In this document: positions 15,972 through 24,761 of the stretch, piece by piece
How the letters are laid out: the number at the start of each line of letters is the position of its first letter
Position numbering within the stretch: the first letter of the stretch is position 1
NCBI RefSeq assembly: GCF_024256385.1
Contig: NZ_JAMLFW010000001.1
Coordinates: 620,001 to 684,000 of the forward strand
Direction of reading: 5' to 3'
DNA length: 64,000 nt
DNA from: Anatilimnocola floriformis
GTDB taxonomy: Bacteria > Planctomycetota > Planctomycetia > Pirellulales > Pirellulaceae
The notes under the pieces: generated by a model
Seen by the model: the letters and a program-made list of their open reading frames with translations, nothing else
The model's database searches: none
What the model was told of the DNA's origin: nothing
Made by a program: the position numbers and the translations under genes

Positions 15972-17333
15972 TTAAGATGGAACTGCAGCAAGCTTGCTCG
16001 CCATTTGCAGCGCTTCTTCGGGCGTGTTGATCAGGCTTTCGAGTTGGGCGTCGCGAACCTGGTCGAGGATGATGCGGAACTGCGGACCGGGGGGCAAGCC
16101 GAGAAGTTTTAAATCCTCGCCGTTGATGAGCGGCAACGGATTCATCAGCGCCGCAGGCAAATCGAGCATCCGATTACAGAGATCGAGTTCCATCGGATTG
16201 GGATCAAGGACGCTGGAAACGGCTGCGGCAAAATCGAGAATCGACTCGACGCCGGGCGTTGCCAATAGCCGCTGCAATTTCGGCCAGGTGAATTCGCTCG
16301 CGCGGCGCAGCAACGGTTCCTCGCGCAACAGCCGTTGCACTTGGGTCAGCTCTTCGACAGAGAGTTTCAAGCGACGGCAGACGAGATCGACGAGCTGCGC
16401 AAGCGCGTCGGGCGTTTCTGCCAGCGGCCGCAGCAATAAAGCGAGTCCCTGCGGAAACGTTGGCGCTTGGAGTCGCTCGAGCATCGTCAGCGTTTGTTGC
16501 CAGGCCTGCGTGTGTACGCCGCGCGCTTCGGGGAGGATGATTTCGAGGAGTTGCGCTTGGCTGAGGAGTTCCACGGCGAGGCGGCGACGCTCGAGCGTGA
16601 GCATTTTCCGCAATTCTTCGGCGATTCGCTCGGCACTGACGATCACCAGTTCGTTCGATTGCTCTTGCACGGCAGCGAGAGTCTTGTTTTCAATCGTAAA
16701 GCCGAACTTCGCGGCGAAGCGAACCGCACGGAGCATCCGCAGCTTGTCTTCGGTGATGCGATCGCGGGGCACACCGATGGCGCGGATCACGCCGGCTTGC
16801 AGATCATCCTGGCCGCCGACGTAGTCGATCACCTGCTCCACCACGGGATCGTAAAACAGTCCGTTGATGGTGAAGTCGCGCCGCTGGGCATCTTCCTTGG
16901 CATCGCTGAAGGTCACGCTATCGGGATGTCGGCCGTCGCTGTAACCTGCGTCGCGGCGGAACGTCGCTACTTCGATTTGCCCGGCTGGTTTGGGACCGAG
17001 CACGGTAATCACGCCAAACGCCGCGCCGATTGGCAGCGAACGGCGATGGCCGAAGACATCGCGCACTTGCTCGGGCCGGGCACTCGTGGCGACGTCATAG
17101 TCCTTCGGCATGATGCCGAGCAACTGATCGCGCACGCAGCCGCCGGCCCAGAGGGCTTGATGGCCGGCATCGCGCAATTTGCGCACGACCTCGACAGCGA
17201 ATTCACGGGCGGCGGTGGGATCGACAGCGGGCAAGGCAATCCTCGGCAATTCCAGCGTGATGAGCCGTGGGAAGGGAGTTTCGGCGGGCGAGGGCTTCGT
17301 TAGAATGACATGCTCGTTGTTACCTGACAACAC
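15972..17333 (-). CDS. CCA tRNA nucleotidyltransferase / poly(A) polymerase family
   Basis: Class II nucleotidyltransferase, about 450 residues. Motifs are 'LWAGGCVRDQLLG' (nucleotide-binding GG loop), 'KDYDVATSA' (metal-binding DxD), 'VATFRRDAGYSDGRHPDSVTFSDAKEDAQRRDFTINGL' split over two segments, 'GVIRAIGVPRDRITEDKLRMLRAVRFAAKFGF' and the neck/body helices. It adds or repairs the 3' CCA of tRNA. The frame stays open upstream to 17423, overlapping the divergent rhodanese gene; a GTG at 17333 leaves a 46-bp divergent promoter gap and is preferred, though an internal start nearer 'RIALPAVDP' is possible. It heads a leftward operon with an SMP-30-like and a peptidase gene. Confidence 0.9.
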   Translation of the reverse strand: MLSGNNEHVILTKPSPAETPFPRLITLELPRIALPAVDPTAAREFAVEVVRKLRDAGHQALWAGGCVRDQLLGIMPKDYDVATSARPEQVRDVFGHRRSLPIGAAFGVITVLGPKPAGQIEVATFRRDAGYSDGRHPDSVTFSDAKEDAQRRDFTINGLFYDPVVEQVIDYVGGQDDLQAGVIRAIGVPRDRITEDKLRMLRAVRFAAKFGFTIENKTLAAVQEQSNELVIVSAERIAEELRKMLTLERRRLAVELLSQAQLLEIILPEARGVHTQAWQQTLTMLERLQAPTFPQGLALLLRPLAETPDALAQLVDLVCRRLKLSVEELTQVQRLLREEPLLRRASEFTWPKLQRLLATPGVESILDFAAAVSSVLDPNPMELDLCNRMLDLPAALMNPLPLINGEDLKLLGLPPGPQFRIILDQVRDAQLESLINTPEEALQMASKLAAVPS

Positions 17334-17379
17334 GTGACAGCGTTCTTCAGAAGACAAATCCCAACCAGCAAAGTTCGCG

Positions 17380-17715
17380 ATGTCTGCTACGTTACCGATC
17401 GAAATCGATGTCACCTCCGTCAAAGAACTCCTCGATGCCGGCAGCGACTTTCTGCTGCTCGATTGCCGTCAGCCGGGCGAATATCAAACGGCGAACATCG
17501 CCGGCGCGACGCTGATTCCGATGCGCGAGATTCCCAGCAAGCTCGCCGAACTGGGCACGCAGGACAAGCACATCGTCGTGCATTGCCACCACGGTGGCCG
17601 GAGCTTGCAGGTGACTCACTTCTTGCGAAATCAGGGCTTTGCCAACGTGCAGAATATGTCGGGCGGTATCGACGCGTGGTCACAGATTATCGATCCGACG
17701 GTCCCGCGATACTAA
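17380..17715 (+). CDS. Rhodanese-like domain protein (single domain)
   Basis: 111 residues, the size of a single GlpE/PspE-type rhodanese. It opens with 'IDVTSVKELLDAGSDFLLLDCRQPGEYQTANIAGA', has the active-site cysteine C69 in 'VVHCHHGGRS', and ends 'NVQNMSGGIDAWSQIIDP'. Such proteins move sulfane sulfur from donors to acceptors such as cyanide, thiols or biosynthetic carriers. It is cytosolic as no signal is seen. The RidA-like gene follows 46 bp downstream on the same strand. Confidence 0.93.
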   Translation: MSATLPIEIDVTSVKELLDAGSDFLLLDCRQPGEYQTANIAGATLIPMREIPSKLAELGTQDKHIVVHCHHGGRSLQVTHFLRNQGFANVQNMSGGIDAWSQIIDPTVPRY

Positions 17716-17761
17716 ACCGTTAGGCCAACACCAATACAAAACCTTTTCTCAGGAAACAATC

Positions 17762-18223
17762 ATGAGCGCTGAAGCCAAACTCGTTGAACTCAAGCTGGAA
17801 CTTCCCCCCGCGCCGAAGGCGATGGGCGTTTACAAGCCGATCGTCATCCTCGGCAACACGGCATATGTCTCGGGGCACGGCCCGCTGAAGAGCGATGGCT
17901 CACTACTCGTCGGCCGCGTCGGCTCCGAGGTCGATCAGGCCGCGGGTTACACGGCTGCGCGGCAGACGGGCCTCGCCATTCTCGCTACGTTGCGGGCGAA
18001 TCTCGGTAGCCTCGATCGCGTGAAGCGGGTGGTGAAGACGTTGGGCATGGTCAACTGCACGGCTGACTTCGACAAGCATCCGGCCGTCATCAACGGCTGC
18101 AGCGAACTGTGGCGCGACATCTGGGGCGCCGATCACGGCGTGGGTGCTCGCAGCGCCGTGGGAATGGGTTCGTTGCCAGGAAATATTACGGTGGAGATCG
18201 AAGCGATCTTTGAATTAGCATAG
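17762..18223 (+). CDS. RidA family protein (YjgF-like)
   Basis: 153 residues from ATG 17762, preceded by an AGGAAA ribosome site; upstream in-frame sequence overlaps the rhodanese gene. The pattern 'YVSGHGPLKSDGSLLVGRVGSEV', 'RQTGLAILATLRANLGSLDRVKRVVKTLGMVN' and the closing 'GARSAVGMGSLPGNITVEIEAIFEL' (active-site Arg in ARSAVG) is typical. RidA proteins hydrolyse reactive enamine/imine intermediates from PLP enzymes. This is the longer (about 150-residue) subgroup sometimes annotated as atu1372-like; whether it has deaminase activity is untested. Confidence 0.92.
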   Translation: MSAEAKLVELKLELPPAPKAMGVYKPIVILGNTAYVSGHGPLKSDGSLLVGRVGSEVDQAAGYTAARQTGLAILATLRANLGSLDRVKRVVKTLGMVNCTADFDKHPAVINGCSELWRDIWGADHGVGARSAVGMGSLPGNITVEIEAIFELA

Positions 18224-18240
18224 GAGGAAGCGTTCAATCT

Positions 18241-18315
18241 GTAGCTGAATTCGCCAGAATTCAGTTGCCTCCATCAGAACGGATTCTGCGTCTGAATTCT
18301 GGCGAATTCAGCTAC
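18241..18315. repeat. Double palindrome with CTGAATTC-GCCA-GAATTCAG arms
   Basis: Two perfectly inverted 24-nt arms (18241-18264 and 18292-18315) flank a 27-nt loop. Each arm is itself a palindrome, CTGAATTC-GCCA-GAATTCAG, so either one large or two small hairpins can form. It lies between ridA and the WecA-like gene, ending 10 bp before the latter. A 16-nt piece of the same sequence recurs at 41733, suggesting a dispersed element. Confidence 0.85.
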
Positions 18316-18325
18316 TTGAGAACTC

Positions 18326-19471
18326 ATGCCTTTTCGCCAAATCTGCGTCCTCGTTCTCGGCAGCGTCTTGCCGGGGCTCATTGTTGCGCTGTTGGCGACG
18401 TATCTCATGCGCTGGCTCAGTCCGCGCATCGGGTTGATCGATCAGCCGAATGCTCAAAGGAAAGTCCACACTTCGCCGGTGCCGCTCGGCGGCGGTGTGG
18501 GCATTTGGTTGGGAGTGATCGGGACGTTTGCTGTCGCGCAACTCGCGCTGTGGTTCGTCATGTCGAACGGCGAGCTAGATAAGTATGTGCCGGATTTTGC
18601 CCGGCCGCATTTGAACGGCATGCTGTTGCAATCGCTGAAACTCTGGGTGCTGCTCGCGGCTGGAACCGCGCTGATGTTCCTCGGCTTGGCCGATGATCGC
18701 TACGGGCTGTCGTGGCAGTTGCGAATGGGAACGCAGTTTGGTGTGGCCGCGATTTGTGTTTTTTTCATTCCAAGTCTGCAACTGACTGCGTTCATCAATC
18801 AGCCGTGGCTGACGGGATTGCTATCCGTTGTGTGGATTGTCGCGCTCATTAACTCGTTCAACATGCTCGACAACATGGACGGGCTTTCGGCGGGGATCGC
18901 GGCGATTGCGGCCAGCTTTTTAGCAACCATTATGCTCACCGGGCCTAATCCTGAAGGGAAAAGCCCACAGCTATTCGTGGCCGGTTTTCTGCTGGTGCTG
19001 GTTGGTTCGCTGCTCGGTTTTTTGTTCCACAATCGCCCGCCGGCGAAGATTTTTATGGGAGACGCCGGCAGTTACTTTGTCGGTTTCAACATTGCGGTGG
19101 CCACGTTGCTGGCCAGTTACACGGGCTATCGGGGCGAGACTCGGCATGCGATTTTGGCCCCGCTGTGTGTGATGGCCGTGCCGTTGTACGACCTGGTGAC
19201 GGTCATTTTCATCCGGCTACGAACGGGCCGAAGTATTTTTTCAGCCGACAAGAACCATTTCTCGCATCGCCTCGTAGAGCTAGGGTTAAGCCGGCCGCAG
19301 GCGGTGCTGACGGTCTATTTGACGACGGCTACGTGCTGCCTGGCCGGCCTGCTGCTTCATCAAGTGAAAGGGCTGTTCGGAGCGGTTATCTTGATGTTGA
19401 TTGTAGGCTGCATCCTCTCCTTGATTGCCATTCTGGAAACCACCGCCAGGCGAAAGATCAACCAGCCATGA
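18326..19471 (+). CDS. WecA/TagO-type undecaprenyl-phosphate sugar-1-phosphate transferase (MraY family)
   Basis: 381 residues with about ten or eleven TM helices. The loops carry the family signatures: 'GLADDRYGLSWQLR' (catalytic DD), 'NSFNMLDNMDGLSAG' (NxxDNxDGL), 'FMGDAGSYFVGF' and a later 'DKNHFSHRLVELGLS' (His loop near the cytosolic active site). These enzymes load GlcNAc-1-P or a related sugar phosphate onto undecaprenyl phosphate, the first step of O-antigen, teichoic acid or exopolysaccharide synthesis. The HFSHRL loop favours the WecA/TagO branch over MraY proper. The next gene, O-antigen-ligase-like, overlaps its stop by ATGA, supporting a shared surface-glycan job. Confidence 0.9.
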   Translation: MPFRQICVLVLGSVLPGLIVALLATYLMRWLSPRIGLIDQPNAQRKVHTSPVPLGGGVGIWLGVIGTFAVAQLALWFVMSNGELDKYVPDFARPHLNGMLLQSLKLWVLLAAGTALMFLGLADDRYGLSWQLRMGTQFGVAAICVFFIPSLQLTAFINQPWLTGLLSVVWIVALINSFNMLDNMDGLSAGIAAIAASFLATIMLTGPNPEGKSPQLFVAGFLLVLVGSLLGFLFHNRPPAKIFMGDAGSYFVGFNIAVATLLASYTGYRGETRHAILAPLCVMAVPLYDLVTVIFIRLRTGRSIFSADKNHFSHRLVELGLSRPQAVLTVYLTTATCCLAGLLLHQVKGLFGAVILMLIVGCILSLIAILETTARRKINQP

Positions 19472-21861
19472 AACGCCGTCGGGGTCAACACGCCGAAGAA
19501 AATCATCCCACCGCCGAATCCGCCGCCGCGGCCGAGCGACTCGATGCGATCTTCATGTCGTATCTGCGGCCGGCGATTCTGGCCATTGCGACTGCGCTGC
19601 TCGTCTCCACGCCGCTGATCGCCAGCGAGTCGGTCATTTCGGAAGGAGCCTTTGCCACCTGGCACGTCATGTGGCTGGCCGTAGCGGTGATCTCGCTCGT
19701 CGGCTCGGCGTTCTTCACCAGCAACGCGCAGCGCTGGAGCTGGGCCGATCTGCTGGTGATCTTGCTCGTCGGCTGGCATGTGGTGAGCGCGGCGATGTGC
19801 GATGGCAACATGCGGAACGCCTGGAATGCGACCTGGCAGTGGGGCGCGTACGGCGCGATCGCGATCATCTTCCGTCAGCAGTTGACCTCGGCGCTCGAAA
19901 CGCGTGCGCTGGTCGTCGTGCTACTCGCGCTGGCCGTGGGAGTTTCATTGCATGCGTATTACGACTACGGCGTGCTCAAGCCGCAGTTGCGAGCGCAATT
20001 TGAAAAGGATCCGGAGAAGTTCTATAAGCAGATGGGAGCCGATCCGGGTTCGCCGACGCGGGCGCATCTCGAAAACCGCATCAAGAGCGTCGAGCCCACG
20101 GCAGAGTTTGCACTGACGAACTCGCTGGCTGGTTATCTGCTGCCGTGGTTGATTTTGCCGCTCGGCATTGCGTTCTGGACGGTGCAGAAGGAAACCAATT
20201 GGAAAGTGATTGGCACTTTTCTAGGAATCGCGCTCCTCATCTTTGGGGTGCTGTTGCTGACGAAGAGCCGCACGGCGGTTCTCGCTGCGGCGGGCGGCTG
20301 CGTGCTGCTCCTCTTATATGGTCGTCGTTCAGGCTGGCGACTCGATTGGCGTTGGCCCGCGGGAATTGCAGCGGCAGCGGTGGTGCTCGGACTGATCGCC
20401 GTGGCAGCGAAGGGACTCGATGCCGAGGTCCTCAGCGAATCGCCGAAGTCGTTGCTGTACCGCATCGAGTATTGGCGAGGCACGGCGGGCATGATTGCCG
20501 ATGCACCGCTGTTCGGCGTCGGACCGGGCAATTTCAAAGAGCGTTATGTCAATCACAAGCTTCCCGAAGCCAGCGAAAGCATCACCGACCCGCACAATTT
20601 TTTGCTGGAGATCTGGAGCACGGCCGGCACGCCAGCGCTGCTCTTGCTCATCGGCCTGATGGTCGTCACGGCCTGGCAAGTGAGCCGACGTTCTGCCGTG
20701 GTTAGCGGCGAACTCGCTCTTCCCACTGGATCGGACGGCAAGATCTCAGCCGCCGAAGAATTGAAGATCGGCCACTTTGCGATTTACGCGGGCTCGGTGC
20801 TGGGGCTGTTGCTTGCCGGCATTCTGGGGTTCGTGGTCATGGATCCGCTGGAAACCACGCGCAGCGGAGTGCTCGAATCAAGCCCCGAGGCAGCTCTGGG
20901 CATTCCTCTCATTTGGTTGAGCGCGTTCGTTTCGTTCATCGTTTGTTTCGTCGGCTTGCAGGAGTGGGTCAATCGGGGCGAACTGCCGCGTGCCGCCGTG
21001 GTGATTGCTCTGATCGCCCTCCTGGTGAATCTGCTCGCCGCCGGCGCTGCGATCTTTCCGGGAGTGACGAGCGCGGCGTGGCTCCTGTGGGCGATCGCGC
21101 TGCAGCGCGATGAACCGACGGAAAAAACTCTCGCCGCCGAGCCGGCAACAGCATGGAAGCCCGAGTGGACGAAGTACCTCTCCGTCGCGGCGGGCATGTT
21201 GTTTGTGGCCGCACTGATTGGTTGCTACTACACCGAATATCAGCCGGTCCTCCAAGGACAAATGAAGATCCTGGAAGCCATTTCGGCCCGCGATCAGCAG
21301 CACGTGTCCGAGGCCGCCACGCGGCTCGACGAGGCGATCGCTGCCGATCCGTGGTCGCCGATGTCGCGGCGGTTGCTTGCCGATTTTCGCTTGCGGCAGT
21401 GGCTCGGCCAACCCAGGCCGAAGGCTTGGGGGCCGTTTATCGATGCGATGGAGCTGTACGAAAAATCGTCGCCCCACCATTTCTCGCAGCATGAAGAACG
21501 AGGCCAATGGCTCCTCCTGGCCGGGCGAAAAATCAAAGACCCCGAGAAGTTGAAGCTCGCCGCCGAAGCCTATCAGAAGGCGATCGACTGTTATCCCAAC
21601 TCGTCCATGTTGCACGCGCAACTGGCTTCGATCCTGGCTGAAATCGGCGACAAAGATCACGCTCGCAGCGAAGCCGATGAAGCTGCCCGGCTCGATGCCC
21701 TTTGCCCGCACAGCGAACTAAAGTTAGAAAAGAGAGTGTTGTTCGATCCGCCACCGTCACCGCATCAAACGACGGATGGCAAATTGCCAAGTGCGGCTAC
21801 CGTCGTCGCTGAATTACGTGGGAAGACTCCTGTTCCCCAGCCCCCAGTTCCCAGCTCCTAG
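19468..21861 (+). CDS. O-antigen ligase (Wzy_C) family membrane protein with C-terminal TPR-like region
   Basis: 797 residues from the ATG that overlaps the preceding stop (ATGA at 19468). A charged N-terminus is followed by about 12 TM helices. The large loop contains 'TKSRTAVLAAAGGC' and 'PLFGVGPGNFKERYVNHKL... SESITDPHNFLLEIW', the Wzy_C pattern of WaaL ligases and glycan polymerases. After a second TM group (to about 590) comes a hydrophilic C-terminal domain (about 610-775) with TPR-like 'DEAIAADPWSPMSRRLLADF' and 'AEAYQKAIDCYPNSSMLHAQLASIL'. Wzy/WaaL proteins join lipid-linked glycans or transfer them to an acceptor. Ligase versus polymerase cannot be told apart from sequence. Confidence 0.85.
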   Translation: MKRRRGQHAEENHPTAESAAAAERLDAIFMSYLRPAILAIATALLVSTPLIASESVISEGAFATWHVMWLAVAVISLVGSAFFTSNAQRWSWADLLVILLVGWHVVSAAMCDGNMRNAWNATWQWGAYGAIAIIFRQQLTSALETRALVVVLLALAVGVSLHAYYDYGVLKPQLRAQFEKDPEKFYKQMGADPGSPTRAHLENRIKSVEPTAEFALTNSLAGYLLPWLILPLGIAFWTVQKETNWKVIGTFLGIALLIFGVLLLTKSRTAVLAAAGGCVLLLLYGRRSGWRLDWRWPAGIAAAAVVLGLIAVAAKGLDAEVLSESPKSLLYRIEYWRGTAGMIADAPLFGVGPGNFKERYVNHKLPEASESITDPHNFLLEIWSTAGTPALLLLIGLMVVTAWQVSRRSAVVSGELALPTGSDGKISAAEELKIGHFAIYAGSVLGLLLAGILGFVVMDPLETTRSGVLESSPEAALGIPLIWLSAFVSFIVCFVGLQEWVNRGELPRAAVVIALIALLVNLLAAGAAIFPGVTSAAWLLWAIALQRDEPTEKTLAAEPATAWKPEWTKYLSVAAGMLFVAALIGCYYTEYQPVLQGQMKILEAISARDQQHVSEAATRLDEAIAADPWSPMSRRLLADFRLRQWLGQPRPKAWGPFIDAMELYEKSSPHHFSQHEERGQWLLLAGRKIKDPEKLKLAAEAYQKAIDCYPNSSMLHAQLASILAEIGDKDHARSEADEAARLDALCPHSELKLEKRVLFDPPPSPHQTTDGKLPSAATVVAELRGKTPVPQPPVPSS

Positions 21862-21877
21862 CCCCCAGTTCCTCCCC
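21837..21877 (+). repeat. C-rich near-tandem repeat before DUF1573 gene
   Basis: The sequence CCCCAGTTCC recurs twice within about 40 bp with intervening CAGCTCCTAGC, spanning the end of the O-antigen ligase gene and the 17-bp gap to the next start. A similar pyrimidine-rich CCTCTAACCTCTGG/CCCCTAACCTCTTCC block occurs at 56698-56745 before the PurM-like gene. Origin and role are unknown. Confidence 0.5.
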
Positions 21878-21878
21878 C

Positions 21879-23039
21879 ATGAAAACTTTCGCTCTTATCG
21901 CGCTGTCACTCATCGTGGGAATCGGCATCGGCCTGGCCGCCACCCGGCGGGAGTTTGCTCACGATCAATTACCAACAGCAACTGAGCGCAAGGAAGTGAC
22001 GGATAACAACGGCGCGAAGTTGGTCATCGAAGGCGGCACGGCTTACAACTTCAAAGAAATGGATCGTCACGCCGAAGGCGAACATGAGTTCATCTTTCGC
22101 AACGAGGGAACCACGCCCATTGGTTTGAAAAAAGGGCAGACGACGTGCAAGTGCACGATGAGCGAAATGAAAGACGGTGATCTGCAGCCCGGTGAATCGG
22201 TGCCGATCAAACTGACGTGGACTGCCAAGACGGGCGAAGCCGATTTTTCGCAATCGGCCGAAATCATCACGACAAACTACCCTGCCATGCCCGTCGTGCG
22301 GTTGCATGTCTACGGAAAGATCATCGATGCCCTGCGCACCGATCGCGGCGGCAATCTATCGCTCGGTACGATTTCGACCAGCGAACCGATTGTCGGTCGT
22401 TTCAAGGTCCATGCGTTCCGCGGCGATGAGCCACTGCAAATCGTCAAGCATGAGTTTTTGACCGCCGAGCACGCCGATGCTTACTCGGCTACTTTTCGTC
22501 CACTCACACCAGAAGAAGTAGCCGCCGAACCAAACGCCAAATCGGGCGTCGAAGCGACTGTTCACATCAAGTCGGGCTTGCCCCTCGGCAGTCTCAGCCA
22601 GGCGCTTCGCTTGAGCACCAACCTTCCCAACACGGCGCCGCTGACTGTTGCCATCGAGGGACGGATTGTCGGCGACATCATGCTGGTCGGGCCCGGTGTG
22701 GTCAGCGATCAGAACATGATTCGCCTGGGCGACACACAGTCCTCCGTCGGCAAGAAGGCGCAGTTCCATGTGCTGGTCAAAGGTCCGCATCGCGCCGAAA
22801 CGACACTCAAGCTAGCCGATGTCGCTCCGGCGGGGGAACTGCAAGCAGTGCTAGGAGAAGCTTTGACGGATAATCCGCAAGTAACGCGCTACCCTTTGAC
22901 GATCACAGTTCCGGTCGGCGCCAAGCCGGTCGTCAATCAGGGAACCGTGCCAGGCGAAGCTGGCATCGTGCGGTTGACCACAACGCATCCGCAGATTCCC
23001 GAGTTTGTTATCATCGTGCGGTACGCGGTCAGAGAATAA
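21879..23039 (+). CDS. DUF1573 domain-containing secreted/membrane-anchored protein
   Basis: 386 residues with an N-terminal TM or uncleaved signal helix (TFALIALSLIVGIGIGLAA). A DUF1573 immunoglobulin-like domain follows at about 50-150, with 'HEFIFRNEGTTPIGLKKGQTTCKCTMSEMKDGDLQPGESVPIKLTW' spread over the conserved Cys pair (TCKC) and 'YPAMPVVRLHVYGKI'. A second beta-rich region fills the rest. DUF1573 domains are common in exported Bacteroidetes and planctomycete proteins and are presumed adhesive or scaffolding. It follows the glycan ligase by 17 bp. Confidence 0.85.
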   Translation: MKTFALIALSLIVGIGIGLAATRREFAHDQLPTATERKEVTDNNGAKLVIEGGTAYNFKEMDRHAEGEHEFIFRNEGTTPIGLKKGQTTCKCTMSEMKDGDLQPGESVPIKLTWTAKTGEADFSQSAEIITTNYPAMPVVRLHVYGKIIDALRTDRGGNLSLGTISTSEPIVGRFKVHAFRGDEPLQIVKHEFLTAEHADAYSATFRPLTPEEVAAEPNAKSGVEATVHIKSGLPLGSLSQALRLSTNLPNTAPLTVAIEGRIVGDIMLVGPGVVSDQNMIRLGDTQSSVGKKAQFHVLVKGPHRAETTLKLADVAPAGELQAVLGEALTDNPQVTRYPLTITVPVGAKPVVNQGTVPGEAGIVRLTTTHPQIPEFVIIVRYAVRE

Positions 23040-23087
23040 GCAGCCGTCGGCTGCCAGCAACGGAGTTCGCTAGCAAGGACGTCATGC

Positions 23088-24761
23088 ATGCAAGCCAGCC
23101 AACCGTTGATCCGCCGCGTTCTTCTCATCAGCATCTTCACGTTGCTCGGCAGTGTGCTATGGCTTGGTTGTCAAAAGCCGGCGCCGCCTCCACCTGCTCC
23201 ACAACCCGCGCCGCCCGTCGCGCCTGTTCCGCCGACGCTGGTTCCTCCAGAACCCAAGCCGCCGGAACCAGCCAAACCGATCGAGCAACCGGCTGAACCG
23301 CCCAAAGAAGTGCCCACGCCCAAGGATCCATCGGCTGAAACGCCGAAATCAACGGCCACGCCGAAGTTGCCGCTGTTCGAAGGCTGGCCCACTCCCAAGC
23401 TCGTGCTCTTCGTCACCGGCCAGCAACAGGGATACATCGAGCCCTGCGGTTGCACTGGCCTGGCCAATCAAAAAGGTGGCCTCGCCCGCAGGCAAACCTT
23501 GCTGAGCGAACTGCGCGACAAAAAGAAATGGCCCGTCGTTGCCGTCGACGTCGGCAGCCAAAGCAAACGCTTTGGCCGGCAGTCGGAAATCAAATTTCAA
23601 CGCACCGCCGATGCGCTGCGTTCGATGGGTTACCAAGCCGTCGCTCTCGGCGCCGATGATTTGCGGCTGACTGGCGGCGAGTTGCTCTCGGCGACGAACC
23701 CCGATCCCGACAAGCCGAGCATGTTCGTCAGCGCCAACGTCGCCGTCATCGGCCGCGAACTGCAACCGACCTTTAAAGTAGTGACGGCTGGCGGCAAGAA
23801 GATCGGCATCACCAGCGTCCTTGGCGATACGTTCGAACAGAAGCTCGCCGGCGACGATGTTGTTCACGAACCGGCCGCGGCTGCGCTGGAAAAAGTCAGC
23901 GCGGAACTGAAGGCCCAGAATTGCGATCTCTACGTCTTGCTCTGCCACGCCACGCTCGACGAAAGTCGCAAGCTTGCCGCCGGGGCACCGCTCTTTGATC
24001 TCGTCATCTCTTCGGGCGGAGTCGGCGAACCGACGCTCGAGCTCGAAGAGATTCCCGGCTCGAAAGCGCTGATGGCCCAGGTCGGCACCAAGGGGATGTA
24101 TACCGGCGTGATCGGTTTGTTCGATGGCGACGCGAAGAATCGTTTTCGTTATCAACGCGTGCCGCTCGACGATCGCTGGAAAGATTCTCCCGAAATGCTG
24201 CAGCTGCTCGCCGATTACCAAGATCAGCTGAAGAACTTCGGCTTTGCTGAATTGGGTTTGAAACCGCAACCGCATCCCACCGGCCGGCAGTTTGTTGGCA
24301 GCGCAAAGTGCGGCGAGTGTCACACGAAAGCCTTCGAGGTGTGGGAGACATCGGCCCATGCTCATGCGACCGAGTCGCTCGTCAAGCCGCCGAACGAACG
24401 TGCTCACATCGCCCGGCATTTCGATCCGGAATGTCTCAGCTGTCACGTCACCGGTTGGGAACCGCAGAAACATTGGCCGTTTGCTTCGGGCTATCAATCG
24501 CTCGAAAAGACGCCGCACCTCAAAGGCCAAGGCTGTGAAAACTGCCACGGTCCCGGTTCCGCGCACGTCGCTGCCGAAAGCGGCGCCGAGCAACTGATGG
24601 AAGCGGAAATGAAGAAACGCCGCGACGACATGAAGCTGCCGCTCGCTGCCGCGGAAAAGAAGTGCATGGAGTGCCACGATCTCGACAACAGCCCCGACTT
24701 TCATGTGAAGGGGGCGTTCGAGAAGTACTGGAAGCAGATCATGCACAAAGGGCACTATTGA
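23088..24761 (+). CDS. Tetraheme c-type cytochrome lipoprotein with UshA-like N-terminal domain
   Basis: 557 residues. The start has a hydrophobic helix ending in a lipobox-like LWLGC, then a long Pro/Glu/Lys-rich spacer (about 28-95). Residues about 100-370 resemble the metallophosphatase/5'-nucleotidase-like domain seen in other multiheme proteins ('YIEPCGCTGLANQKGGLARRQ'), but the catalytic DxH motif of true nucleotidases is not seen. The C-terminal part binds heme through CGECH 408-412, CLSCH 449-453, CENCH 483-487 and CMECH 526-530, with a cytochrome c554-like layout. It is probably an outer-face electron carrier. Its TGA overlaps the ATG of scpB by one base. Confidence 0.9.
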   Translation: MQASQPLIRRVLLISIFTLLGSVLWLGCQKPAPPPPAPQPAPPVAPVPPTLVPPEPKPPEPAKPIEQPAEPPKEVPTPKDPSAETPKSTATPKLPLFEGWPTPKLVLFVTGQQQGYIEPCGCTGLANQKGGLARRQTLLSELRDKKKWPVVAVDVGSQSKRFGRQSEIKFQRTADALRSMGYQAVALGADDLRLTGGELLSATNPDPDKPSMFVSANVAVIGRELQPTFKVVTAGGKKIGITSVLGDTFEQKLAGDDVVHEPAAAALEKVSAELKAQNCDLYVLLCHATLDESRKLAAGAPLFDLVISSGGVGEPTLELEEIPGSKALMAQVGTKGMYTGVIGLFDGDAKNRFRYQRVPLDDRWKDSPEMLQLLADYQDQLKNFGFAELGLKPQPHPTGRQFVGSAKCGECHTKAFEVWETSAHAHATESLVKPPNERAHIARHFDPECLSCHVTGWEPQKHWPFASGYQSLEKTPHLKGQGCENCHGPGSAHVAAESGAEQLMEAEMKKRRDDMKLPLAAAEKKCMECHDLDNSPDFHVKGAFEKYWKQIMHKGHY

